A DNA stretch of 64,000 nt from positions 1,795,206-1,859,205 of the forward strand of contig OZ038459.1 in assembly GCA_964036195.1 (NCBI GenBank), read 5' to 3'. The stretch is from Sphaerolaimus hirsutus (lineage: Eukaryota > Nematoda > Chromadorea > Monhysterida > Sphaerolaimidae). This document shows, one piece after another, positions 1 to 10,561 of this stretch. Numbering within the stretch: position 1 is the stretch's first letter; the number at the start of each line of letters is the position of its first letter. A program made the translations under genes and the position numbers. The notes under the pieces are model-generated. The model had not been told where the DNA came from and made no database searches. It saw nothing but the letters and a program-made list of their open reading frames with translations.

Positions 1-82
1 CAGGGCATTTTACATGACTTTAGACACTTTTGCATGACACTTGACATTTTCCAGGGCACTTTACAGGGTCCGGGAGTAGCAC
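1..82 (-). mobile_element. Introner, 5' half, cut by the window edge
   Basis: Directly after the OATP exon ending SALYL, the minus strand reads GTGCTACTCCCGGACCCTG and then the characteristic TGTAAAGTGCC, TGACA and CATGTAAAATGCCCTG blocks of this element. The exon ends CCTG, so this copy should resemble the GT-TG case. The other half lies outside the window. Confidence 0.75.
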
Positions 83-3000
83 CAGGTACAGGGCGGACTC
101 GTCCTCGGACACGTGGTTGTCGATGTACGTGGTGCCCAGCGTGAAGATCGGGCTGCCACCGATGCCCAGCAAAACTTGCCCCACCATCTGACGGGAAAGG
201 GGCGGAGTTTGTGAGGGCAGTTGGAAAGGGTTTTGATTGGTCGGGTGTTTTGGATTGGCTTGTTACATGCTCCAGAGATTGAAATTGTTGGTCGTTAGAT
301 ATTATGTGAGGCACAAGAATTGCATGGTTTTATATATAGTTCACTGACCGCATGATTTATACTAAAATCTATCACAACTTCAAATATCTGAGAGAAAAAC
401 CCCAAAAAATTCATAAATGCATTGCTCTCGCTATTGGCGAATTTGGTGCATGATTTTACCGTGACAATGGCGCTACGCACACTGAAGCCGAAATATTCGG
501 CATACGCACGTTTTTGACAAATGCCGAATTAAATGCTGAATAGAAAAAAACTTGCTGAACTCAAATCGTCCGTACTCTTGAAAATTAGGCGGTTTGTCAA
601 TTCAGCATGTATTTCAGCATTCAAAAGATGCGTACACTTTTTCATGCGGAAACATTCAGCAATAGGATAAAATCTCAAATGCTGAAATGCAAAGATAAAC
701 GAGGATTGGTTTTTGAGATCTCGGGATCGGATCAGGATTGACCTTTTGGTATCGGGATCAGGATTGGTTTTTGAGATTTCGGGATCGGGATTGACCTTTC
801 AGGATCGGGATTGGCATTTTTCGGGATCGGTAATGGCATTTTTGAAAACATTCTAATATACACGTTTTTTGCCAATGTTTTCACAAAACAGGCTCAAAAA
901 CACGTCTGGATGCCAGAAAAGAGGCATAAAGTGGACATTGGTTAAAATTTATTAATGCAAAAAGGGCATTTAATGAGGTTGACCAAATTTTCTGGGATCG
1001 GGATCGGGATTGTATAAATTTTTTTGGGATCGGGATTGTGATTTTGAAAGTTTCTGGATCGGGATCGGGATTGGCTTTTGAGATTTCGGGATCGGGATCA
1101 GGATTGAGGTTTCAGGATCGGGATCGGGACCACCAAATCCCGAAATGTTTTGGGATCGGGATCGGGATTCCGTTTCAACCCTAGTGCCAACCCTATCCAA
1201 TATACATAATCACTATTGTCTATTGACTGAAGTTGATGCTGTACAGAGAATGTAACTAATTATATCTTGTCATAAAGTTGACATAAAAAATTGTCATCAA
1301 TTATATCTTGTCACACACACTAGTCAGGGGTAGGAAAGGGGGGGTTCCCCCCCCCCAAATCGCCCAGCTATCTATCTATTCCAGAGGCCGCTCAGCTATC
1401 TATCTATCCCAGAGGCAAAATTTTGGGCTACTATCCCCTAAACCCCTCCCCCCAATCGGCCAGCTATCTACCTATCTGGAGCGATTTTTGGGAAACTATA
1501 CCCTAATTTTCGCTCAAAATCGCTATTTTCATACCTATATATAGATTTTCACCTCCAAAATCACTAGTTCGTGCATCTAACTGCCTATTTTGAGCTATTT
1601 TTAGTACTATATGTCCTTATATACCCATTTTTAGCCATTTTTCACCTACTTTCAGCAATTTTTCTCCTTTTCCTCCCTTCTATGCCTATATATTGAGCCC
1701 CCGCAAACCCCCCCCCCCCAGAAAAATTTTCAGCTATCTATCCCTCCGGAGGAGTGATTTGCTATCTATCCAACACCCAGGAGGGCCGAAAACTAGAATA
1801 CCCCTGACACTAGTTGACATCAAAAATTGTGTCAACTAAATTTTGGATAATTATTGGTTTTACTTGGCAGCAGGGTTGGCAAAATCTCAGGAAAAAAAAT
1901 CAAATACAATTTTTATACAATTTTACTACAATTTTAGTAAAAAGAATTTCACAAAAACTAATCCTGGTCACAAAGAATAAAAAATAAAAATAAAATAATA
2001 AAAAAATAAAAATAAAATGGAAAATTGAAGAAAAAATAAAAATAAAATATATTTTATTTACAATTTTACTGCAGTTTCAGTAAAAATAAATTTACTAAAA
2101 CCAACCCTGCTTGGCAGACGCTACAGTGTATGCACAACTTCATGTGTGCAGTGGCAAAAAGGATGAAAATTGGGGTTAAGGGTGACTTCTAGTGAAAATT
2201 ATGGTCATCGTGTTCAAAAATACTTACTTTTACATTTTCCCATGGAAATAAAAGTAAAAAATTCTACTATACGTTTTCTGCACTCAGGAGTGACTAAAAA
2301 TGAATATTTTACATTAACTTTGAAAACATTGATTACTTTCAACAATCTGGTTTGCAGGCATGCTTAGGGTGACAAATTTCCGTTTCCGTTTTCTGCAGGC
2401 AAATTTTTTCCATTTTCCATTCCGTTTTCCGGTAATTGAATTAATTTTTCCGTTTTCCGTTCCATTTTCCGACTACAAAATTTTTTTCCATTTCCGTTCC
2501 TGTTTTTCTGGCTAATTATCCCTTTTCTGGCTAAATTTTCAGTTTTTCTGCCTTTTTCCGGCTGAATTTTCAGTTTTTCCGGCTGAATTTTCAGTTTTTC
2601 CGCCTTTTTTTCGTTTTCAGGCTCAATTTTCAGTTTTTCAGCCTCATATTCCCCTTTTCTGGCTCAAGTGTCTGTTTTCTGCTTCAGCCAAACTGGTAAA
2701 CATGCATGCAGGTTTTCAATTATGTGACTTTTTCCATTTTCCATCAAAATTTCAGCAATTTTTAGCATTTCCAGGAAATTTCCACAATTTTTTTTGTTTT
2801 CTGGCAAAATTTCATTTTTCCATTTCCAGTTTTCCAGCCTTGTTTTCCTTGTTGCTGAAATTTTATTTCCGTTTTCTGGCAAGTGCAAAAAAATTTCCGT
2901 TTCCATTTTCCATAACAAAATTTTTTTGACACCCTAGGCACGCGCTGTTCCAATGTTTATCATTACTATTCGCTCATGTATAGGGTTCAAACGGGATCCC

Positions 3001-6000
3001 GATCCCGGATCCCGTGAAATTCCGGGATTTACCAGTCCCGATCCCGATCCTGAAACCCCAATCCTGATCCCGATCCCGAAATCTCAAAAATACCAATCCC
3101 AATCCCGACAGTTTTCAAATCCCGATCCCGATCCCGAGAAACTCCCAAGTCCGGGATCCCGATCCCGGAAAAATTAGTGGAAATTATAAAAAGTGAAATA
3201 ATGACGTTTTTGCATGCAAAAAAGTGGATGCAAACCCCCAGCGTCAATTTTATGCCACTTTTCTGGCATCCAACAGTGTTTTGAGACCTTTATGAACAAC
3301 TGTGAATGCCAGAAAAATGGCCAAAATTTCTATCCCTAGAACCCAATCCCGATCCCAGAAAAATGCCTATCCCAATCCCGATCCCGTGACCCCAATCCCG
3401 ATCCCGAAATCTCAAATTACCAATCCCGATCCCGATCCCGAAATCTCAAAAAGTGAATCCCGATCCCGATCCTGATCCCGAAAAGTCAATCCCGTTTGAA
3501 CCCTACTCATGTACACACATTGCCCAAATTCCCAAAATGGTTTGTACGTTTTTTCTGTTTACACACTGTTGAACTGTGCTGAACTACAATATCTCAAGAA
3601 TGAGCAGTTTTTAAAAAAAATTTATGGTCTTAATTTTTGAAGATCATGTTCATACATGTTCATAAAAAATGTTTCATGAAGATGTATGAAAAACTAGATG
3701 AGATCTGGATCATTTCACAGCAGTAGATTTTCTGCCAATTGCTGAACTGGTTTGCTGAAATGAAAGTGTCCGGATACAATTTTTTCACAAGATGCTGAAA
3801 TGTTAAATTCAGCATATGACCAAAAATGCTGGAAAATCATCTAAATCCGTCCGAATTTGTCCGAATTCGTACGGTTGCTGAATGTCTGGACCCAAAAATG
3901 CTGGTCTAAAACCGTCCGAACAGCATTTTTTTAGTTCGGATTCGGCAGATGAAAACGTGCGTATGCCGAATATTTCGGCTTCAGTGTGCGTAGCGCCATT
4001 ATTTGAATACCTTTCAGTCGAATCAGCATAAACATGTAAATATGTATATTGGCTATGTGCTTTTTATTCAACACACAACACAAATGGCACTTAGCAGGAA
4101 ATACACAACACAAGTATGTATTTAGCATAGGCCCCCACACACGCTAGTTGACATCGACACCAAATGTCAACTGGTTCCGTTCCTAATTCAAAGATTGAGT
4201 TTGAACGTCGTTCGTCCACTCGTCAGCAAGCTTTAAAATTGGGATCGGCACCAGTTGACATTTGGTGTCTATGTCAACTAGCGTGTGTGGGCCCATAAAG
4301 GCATCATAAAAAAACTAAATCCAGAAAAAACTCACGAGTATGGCAACGAAAGACGAGGGGTTGTACCTGGTTGTGCTTGCATCACACGGAGCCAATGGCT
4401 CAAGATTCGAGGTAACATTGAGCTGTAATGGACCCAGGTTCTGCGAAAAATGTACGCGGATTTAAGATATGATGAAAATGATAATAGTTTAGAAGTGACC
4501 GGCTTAGAACTCTTTTTGAAACTCCGTTTTTTTCTAAAAAAGCACATCACAATCACGACACTTTTATTGTCACTTATGGGTGCCAATTCCGCAAAAAAAG
4601 TTAAAAAAAAAAACAATTTCGAAGTGAGAAGTAATAAGAAACTGTTGACTTTTTACCCCTCACTTCGAAATATTTGTTCTCCACTTGCGCAATAGGCGCC
4701 CGGTAACACCACGGATAGTCCCAAGTTCTGTCAAGTGTCAAATGTCATTTTAAATGTCAATCAAAACGAAAAAGATTTTATTACTGAACTTTGCATGACA
4801 ATGAACACTTCACGTTACATTTGTCATGACAATTGACACTTTCCATGACATCTGACGCTTTGGCTTCACTTTACACTTTACAGAGTCTGGGTGGGACTGC
4901 TACCAGGCAACTACAGCCCAGTCACGTCACTACATAGGTAAACCTAAATACAAAACCCGACACACCTTTATACAAATATCTGGCATCGTGCCAGGTACAT
5001 CAGACAACCGTCCCCTGACAAAGGCCAGGGTCTCGTTCAACGGTGGCGGGTTCGAAATGAAGTGCGGCAAGGACCAGGGGGCAATCCCAGACCCTGTAAA
5101 AAGCCCTGTAAAATGTCAAATGTCATGCAAAGTGTCAAAAGTCATGTAAAATGCCCTGCAAAATGGCAAACGTACGTTTGCCATTTTACCGGGTATTTTA
5201 CACGACTTTTGACACTTTGCGTGACATTTGACATTCTACAGTGGGCTCTTTACTAGGTGCGGGACTGGCACCAGGTGAAGGCGCCGGTCATCAAGAGCAG
5301 CGAGCCGACGCCGACGAAGTGCGGGATGTGGCCGCGCGACCCGTAGTACGACACGAACAGCACACTGAGCAGGCTGCCGAATTCGTACGACGAGATTATC
5401 AGGCCGGACACTTTCGAGCGGATCTCGAACCTGTGGGCGGAAATATTTGGGCATGGGCATTTTTTTGTAGAAAAAAACCCAAGCATCGAAACTATGTTTA
5501 ATTTTTTTAATAAGAATTTTTTGAGATTTCGGGATTGCGATCGGGATTGGCATGTTTTCGAGATTTTGATCGGGATTTTGGAAACGTTTCTTGGTACATG
5601 GGTTTTTTACCGATTATTCACCCAAAAAAAGTCTAAAAAGAGTTGGATGCCAGAGGAGTGGCATAAAATGCAAACTGGACTGATGGAGGTTTCCGTTTAG
5701 TTATTAGTGCAAAAAAGTCATTTGTTAAACATTTGACAAAAAAATTCGGGATCGGGATCATGGTAAAATTTCATAGATCGGGAATGGGATTTCAAAAATC
5801 TCGGGATCGGGATTGCTATTTCTAGATTTCAGGATCGGGACTTCAATTCAGGATCGGGACTTCATTTCAGGATCGGGATTTCAGGATCGGGAATTGCGAC
5901 CCCCCCAAAAAGCGGACCTCTTCTCAATAGTAGTGAGCACGCTGGTGATGTAGCCGGTCTGCAGGGCGCCGTGCACCAGAATCAAGTAGCAAATGGCTGC

Positions 6001-8132
6001 GCAGAACCACTTGATGCTGTTCCACGCGTGGTGGTTCCTGATGCGGTAGCTGACCGCCGACGGCACCGACGCCCAGCTGCGCTCGCCCAACTGCAGAGAC
6101 GTGTTCTGCGGGGGGGGGGGGGGGTTGGGGGGTGTCATACAAAATTTTGAGGGGTACGGAAACGGAAAAAATTGTCGCACTCGCCGGAAAAAGCAAAGGA
6201 ATAATTTTTTGCACATGTCGGGAAAACGGCAAAATTACTGCCGGGAATACGGAAAAAAATTGCGCGGAAATGGAAAAACTAGCAACGATGTTTGCTGGAA
6301 ACGGAAAAATTTGAGAAATTTTTCTGCGGAATTGGAATAAATTGCTGAAAATTCGCATAATTGAAAAACCTGCATGTAGGTTAACCACTTTAGCTTAAAC
6401 ATAAAAGAGAAAGTTGAGCCGGAAAATGGAAAATGAAGCAAAAAAAATCACAGAAAACCGGAAGTGGAAATGAGTTTGAATAGCAGAAAAATTGCTGGAA
6501 AACGGACTAATTTTGCGGTCTTTAATAGGAAACGGACAAAATTGCCTTCGGAAAAGGAAAGTTTACCCCCGACTGGAAGGTGAATTGGTCACTTTGAATT
6601 GAGTTGCCGGTTCAGACGGCAGAAGTTACGGTACGGTACGCACAATGGGTGAACGGTACGGTAAAGGTTCGCAATTTCGCGGTCCGTACCGCTACCCCAT
6701 GGAAAGTTTCACCCTCCAACTCAGGCACACCTGCAACAAACTGCCAGCGTTGGCTTTCTGCACCGGCGTACTGCCAGACTCCAAACTGGTCTCCAAGCGC
6801 GCGTCCGGCCTCCTGTTCGAGTTGGAGCTGTCTCCGCACACTCCGCTGCTATTTGACATTTGAGGAGAGCTCTGGAGTGGAAATGGATTTTAAATGGGAG
6901 AATTGGGATTGTGGCGAATTGTGAATTTTTACCCTCCCCCATAAATTGGGTTTTGCAGGAAGGTAGCCTACTATTAATAGCGCTAGAAAATGTCGATAAC
7001 ATCTTTTTAATTCCATGTCTTTGGCCGACAGCAATAAAAAATATTGATTTTGTTCTCCATTAGATTGAGACATCGATGACTACAAGCGATAAGAAAAGTG
7101 TTATTTAGGTGGTAAGTCAAGTTATAAATGGTAAGTCAAGTGATAAGCAAATACACTTAAAGTATACACTCATTTACAAATCAACTTGTCACTTGATGGA
7201 CCACTTTCCAACTTAACTTACCCCTCATAACCCTAATAATATTTACTCCTTCTCTCTTTCTCTGTTACTTACTCACTAGCAGAATTGTCCCATCTAGCCA
7301 ATAAAACCTCAAAAAGCACATAAGCTCCGCCCATAAACTGACCACATCTGGATCATATGTGGAATTGAGCGATGGGGGTGACAACATGGGACCCTCCGAA
7401 GGCACGGGGGTGCTGGATAGCGCACCTGAAAAATGGTTAATTTCAACGATTTTATGACGGTTATTAGGTTAATTTAAACGATTTTATGACGAATGTACCT
7501 CCGCAGAATCTCCAGGACTTTAAACCTTAGCTCAGATAAATATTTAGTAAGTCCCCCCAGATGGCTGAAAAACCTTTTTGGGAGCCTCAAATTCTAAAAA
7601 ATTGCTACAGATAGATTACATAGTTGGGGGGATTTGGGGAATCAAGGATAGTAGGCAAAATTTTGGCCACGGGAAAGATAGACACCAGAAGCGTTTGCAG
7701 GAGAGCACACCCCCAAAACTCAACAAACGCAACGACTCCCAGCAAACACACCCGCAAATCACCCACTCACCATGCTTCAACACGGCTTTCAACAAACCCG
7801 GGTCGCCGCTTTCCGCGTTGTGTTGGCGAGCTGCCAAAAGCGACGCGTCACTAGCCAATGACGACCTGCTCGAGCTGGGGGCAGTCCCAGACCCTGTAAA
7901 ATGCCCTGTAAAATGCAAAATGTCATGCAAAGTGTCAAAAGTCATGTAAAATGCCCGGTACTATGGCAAACGTGTTTGCCATTTTACCGGGCATTTTACA
8001 TGACTTTTGACACTTTGCATGACATTTTACATTTTACAGGGCATTTTACAGGGTCTGGGACTGGCACCTGGGCACGCTCACTGGCAAGCTGCCGCCCGGC
8101 GCCGCTGGTACGACTTTCTTGGGTGGATCCAT
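83..8132 (-). CDS. SLCO: Organic anion transporter (SLCO/OATP family), 5' part of gene
   Basis: This is a multi-pass plasma-membrane carrier of the OATP branch of the MFS, which moves organic anions. Exons read on the minus strand: 8132-8068 (ATG, MDPPKK), 7874-7771, 7425-7386 (3' edge uncertain), 6848-6731, 6105-5918, 5430-5272, 5074-4966, 4440-4367, 187-83. All junction phases fit except across 4366-188, where one exon is still missing. The first four exons give a Ser-rich cytoplasmic tail of about 109 residues, long for the family. Exon 5 carries TM1 and ends TTIEKR; exon 6 carries TM2-3 (FEIRSKVSGLIISSYEFG); exon 7 starts SLPHF; exon 8 has a loop with NVTS; the last exon reads VLLGIGGSPIFTLGTTYID. 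The TTIE[KR]RFEI, LPHF and GIG..P..TLG.TYID motifs are typical of OATPs. The gene continues beyond base 1. Three of its introns are, or begin as, inverted-repeat elements. Confidence 0.88.
188..1324. repeat. OATP intron: GGGATCGGGATT repeat blocks and diverged DNA
   Basis: Irregular GGGATCGGGATT units fill about 715-860 and 985-1186. The second block ends CGTTTCAACCCTA, like the end of the element at 2981-3505, so these are old copies of that family. From 480 to 690 there are short inverted pieces (AAATGCTGAA, CGTACGCAC) that recur at 3720-4010. One OATP exon must lie between 188 and 4366; I could not identify it. Confidence 0.55.
1325..1806. mobile_element. hAT-like MITE, CAGGGGT family, TSD ACACTAGT
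   Basis: The ends are CAGGGGTAGG and GAATACCCCTG, flanked on both sides by ACACTAGT (1317-1324 and 1807-1814). The YARNG terminus and 8-bp TSD are hallmarks of hAT elements. The interior has polyG/polyC tracts and AGCTATCTATC motifs. It is inserted into an older element whose ends read TGTCACACACACTAGT and ACTAGTTGACATC. Confidence 0.88.
1871..2109. mobile_element. hAT-like MITE, CAGGGTTGGC family, TSD CTTGGCAG
   Basis: The terminal inverted repeat is CAGGGTTGGC/ACCAACCCTG, and perfect 8-bp duplications CTTGGCAG lie at 1863-1870 and 2110-2117. The interior is AT-rich AAATAAAAATAAAAT repeats. A relative lies at 43457-43724. Confidence 0.88.
2365..2936. mobile_element. hAT-like MITE with TTTTCCGTT units
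   Basis: Ends are TAGGGTGACAAATTTCCG and TTTTTTTGACACCCTA. Flanks GGCATGCT and GGCACGCG agree at six of eight bases, so this is an older insertion. The interior is almost wholly TTTCCGTTTTC/CAGTTTTTC variants. The 50577-50861 element has the same ends and motif. Confidence 0.75.
2981..3505. mobile_element. hAT-like MITE with GGGATC/GATCCC units, TSD CTCATGTA
   Basis: Ends TAGGGTTCAAACGGGAT and ATCCCGTTTGAACCCTA form a perfect inverted repeat, with CTCATGTA at 2973-2980 and 3506-3513. Both halves consist of CCCGATCCCGAT units around a non-repetitive centre near 3180-3340. Confidence 0.92.
3506..4134. repeat. Diverged palindromic repeat in OATP intron
   Basis: Short inverted pieces are present (GCTGAAATG, TTCAGCAT, CCGTCCGAA and the CGTGCGTATGCCGAATATTTCGG block). 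They recur in opposite orientation at 480-690, including ATTTCGGCTTCAGTGTGCG at both sites, so they are copies of one dispersed element. No coding signal was seen. Confidence 0.45.
4135..4292. mobile_element. Palindromic MITE, CACACACGCTAGTTGACAT family
   Basis: The two ends (CCACACACGCTAGTTGACAT and its complement) pair almost perfectly over about 40 bp, and ACCAAATGTCAACTGG repeats inside. Relatives lie at 8513-8741, 9012-9215 and 29124-29376, and one surrounds the element at 1325-1806. I did not settle the target duplication. Confidence 0.75.
4715..4905. mobile_element. Degenerate introner-family copy inside an OATP intron
   Basis: The right end (CAGAGTCTGGGTGGGACTGC) and left end (AGTCCCAAGTTCTG) match the inverted repeat of the OATP introners with several substitutions, and the interior has the same TGACA-rich blocks. 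It lies inside the ordinary GT-AG intron 4441-4965 and is not itself an intron. The intron also holds an imperfect hairpin at 4619-4673 built from GAAGTGAGAAGT. Confidence 0.6.
5075..5271 (-). mobile_element. Introner: OATP intron with GT-TG ends
   Basis: This is the same family as 7875-8067: 197 nt, starting GTGCCAGTCCCGCACC and ending GGGTCTGGGATTGCCCCCTG on the minus strand. CCTGGT is present at both edges. Protein continuity (GAFTW then SLPHF, the conserved OATP TM3 end) requires excision at one of the equivalent positions inside this duplication, and none gives GT-AG. The closest choice is GT-TG. The nearest upstream AGs (ACAG before GGTCTGG) put the downstream exon in the wrong frame. 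Confidence 0.82.
5519..5900. repeat. Degenerate GGGATCGGGATT repeat in OATP intron
   Basis: Irregular CGGGATCGGGATT units in one orientation, with a diverged centre like that of 2981-3505. The block ends 18 bp from the TM1 exon boundary. It has no clear terminal repeat, so it is an old copy. Confidence 0.6.
6106..6730. repeat. OATP intron holding two old MITE remnants
   Basis: A polyG tract is followed at about 6128-6560 by GGAAAACGGAAAAA units, the motif of the 2365 and 50577 elements, with recognisable GTGTCA near the left end. Then 6625-6700 has GGTACGGTA units like the CGGTAAA element at 13421. No target duplications survive. Confidence 0.55.
6849..7385. repeat. OATP intron with an AAGTGATAAG inverted repeat
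   Basis: At 7107-7215, GGTAAGTCAAGTGATAAG pairs loosely with CTTGTCACTTGATGGACCAC. This is the same core vocabulary (AAGTGA, CAAGTG) as the introners at 37709 and 41973 and the minisatellite at 48240. A small intron, 7426-7770, follows with no recognisable content. Confidence 0.45.
7875..8067 (-). mobile_element. Introner: OATP intron 1 is an inverted-repeat element (GT-AG)
   Basis: The whole 193-nt intron is one near-perfect palindrome. It starts GTGCCAGTCCCAGACCCTG on the minus strand, ends with the complement (CAGGGTCTGGGACTGCCCCCAG), and has its hinge near 7975. Exon 1 ends CCCAG before the donor and the intron ends CCCAG, so the 3' splice AG lies in the duplicated target CCAG while the 5' GT is the first dinucleotide of the element. 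Removal joins VPVSVPS to SRSSLAS in frame. Confidence 0.88.
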
Positions 8133-9502
8133 TCGATAGATTTGTGAAGATGGTATAGATTTTGTTGCTATCTATTTTGATGTCTATGTCTATGAATTGG
8201 CATAGCGATGTGCTTGAAGGCGATAGATAATAGATTTTGTTGATAGGTCGATTAGTAGAATTTTTAGGTTGTCTGCGTAGGTAAGGGTGTCTTGTTTTTT
8301 TGTGGTATTTCGATTACGGTTTGGTATTTGGTATACCGGGGGGTATTATGAGGGGGCGCTAATTCAAGGGTGCCTAATCGGCGAGATACGGTAATTGGCC
8401 TGATTTTATAAGAAAATAACCTGGGAAATGCTAATGACATACATATTAATACAGCACGTCGACCCACGCTATTTGCAGACAATCTGAAAGACACATGTGT
8501 TCACGGGAATGGGCCCCCACACACTGGATGTCAACTGAATTCGTGTCAACTAAATGTCAACTGAATTTAAGTGATACTGTGATTTCAACTTATCTATCTG
8601 ATAGAGCATAGTTAATTTTACATCATGACACTTCATTTTCATTGTTCCTGTTAAGTGTGATGCTTTTTACAAACTTCGTGTTTTATTCAATTGACACTGA
8701 GTTGACGCGAATTTGCGATGTCAACTAGTGTGTGTGGGCCCAATATATCCGTAGCGATACCCAGACACACGCCCACAATGGCAGAATGAAAAACGCATTT
8801 ACATCTCGATTAAGTTACAGAAACGGAATAGACACATGGCCATGATGAAGGCACGCGATTGCAAGGAAGTTCGATCATAGAAAAAAACAGCTCCTTTATT
8901 TTATGTATTGATTAAAGTTGACGTTGTGCATGGACTTTTCGTCGCAGCTGCAGCGAGTACCGACGCAATTCAAATGACACGCACATAAATGGGGTCACAA
9001 ATTACACACGTGGACCACACGCGCTAGTTGACATCTTGAATTCATGTCAACTGAATGTCAACTGAATAACGCAAAAATTGTGGCATCATACTTTACAGAA
9101 ACAATAACAATTGAGTGTCACAATAAAAAACTACCCATGCTCTATTTATCACATAGGAAAATTGAAATCAAATAATTTACCAAAATTTAGTTGACACACA
9201 TTTTGATGTCAATTAGTCCAAGGTGTAGAGAAATGAGGCCACAACCTTTTGAAGTCGATATAAGTCAAATATTTTGGGGAAAAATTGCACTTAAAAATTT
9301 CATTCTTTGCGAGCAATGCAAGTCTAATGGGCTTAGAAAAAGGGGCAAGTGCAAGTGTCGTTTAATTAGAAAAACGATGAAAATATAGAACCAATTAAGA
9401 TACCATTTTCGCCCTTCACTCAATTTTCGACATCTTGCCCTATCGACTATTAGAAATAGACCCAACCTCCAAAAAAATGTCGATAAAAAGATAGATCTCG
9501 TC
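8133..9502. repeat. OATP upstream region with two CACACACTAGTTGACA MITEs
   Basis: Immediately upstream of the OATP start codon are GATAGATTTTGTTG repeats (8140-8260). A palindromic element spans 8513-8741 (GGGCCCCCACACACTGGATG ... ACTAGTGTGTGTGGGCCC) and a more diverged one about 9012-9215. No promoter element can be assigned with confidence. Confidence 0.6.
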
Positions 9503-9830
9503 CAGGGGTTTTGTAGATTTGGACTCCCGCGGGGGTCATATAGATAGCAAATCGCTCTTCCGGAGGGATAGATAGCTGAAACAAATTTTGGGAGGGGGTC
9601 GGGGGGTTGGGGGGGGTTCAATATATAGGTTTTTCCGAGGTATAGAAGGAAGAAAATGGAAACAAATCGCTAAAAGTACGAGAAAAACAGCTAAAAGTAC
9701 AAAAAATAGCTGAAAATAGGCAATACGGAACATAAATTAGAATTTTGAATGTGAAAAACTAGAAAAATGTACGAAAATTAGCGATTTTGGTCGAAAATTG
9801 GGGCAAAATTTCTTTATAATCGCTCCAGAT

Positions 9831-10484
9831 TAGGGTTGGAAAAAAAACTCCAGATTAGGGTTTTTTTAACTCGATGTTTTTTTTAAAAAAAACGTTTTTT
9901 TGAAAAGCTCCCAGATATGACCTTGTGTCAACATATATAGGTATATCAGACAGTGGCAATACTCTGTGATGTTTTATATGACCATATAATGTCTGTGGAG
10001 CCATGGGATAGCATTATAAGTGGTGATTTGTGTCAAAAATATCCATTTTTCATCGACATATCGTTCGTATATCGCCTTATAGTTGAATGTTTGTGACTTC
10101 AGGGAAAGTTTGGCACGGAATAGTGATCAAACAAGGTTATAAAAGGAGGTTGTTACTTTGGGAGTGAAGTTACACACTGTGGAGGTACATGGAAGCACAT
10201 CACCTCAACATTATATACTACAGCAACATATGACGGCTTAATAACCCATGGTAGCACATAGAAATGGATACTTTGATACTAAAAATGCCACAAAACCAAT
10301 GAAAACAACCACCAATGTCAATTTGTGCGTGAAATTGCGCGCTTGCGCGCAAAAATTTTGCAAAATACCTAGTGCTTAGTACTAAAAATTTTGGCCGATG
10401 TTTTTAAAAAAAAAAAACATTTTGGACGTCATGTTTTTTGTTTTTTTTTAAACAAACGTTTTAAAAAAACATCGGCCAACCCTA
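9831..10484. mobile_element. hAT-like MITE, TAGGGTTGGAAAAA family, TSD CTCCAGAT
   Basis: Ends TAGGGTTGGAAAA and CATCGGCCAACCCTA with perfect CTCCAGAT duplications at 9823-9830 and 10485-10492. The interior has mirrored AAAAACGTTTTTT blocks next to each end and a unique centre (AGCTCCCAGATATGACC to GTGCTTAGTAC). Confidence 0.92.
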
Positions 10485-10561
10485 CTCCAGATAGATAGAT
10501 AGCTGGCCGATTTGGGGGGGGGAGGTTAGGGGATAGTAGCCCAAAATTTTGCCTCCGGGAT

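Noticed and set aside
5236..5553. 105-codon frame overlapping the OATP TM2-3 exon
   Set aside because: It is the antisense-frame shadow of the real exon 5272-5430 and lacks any family motif.
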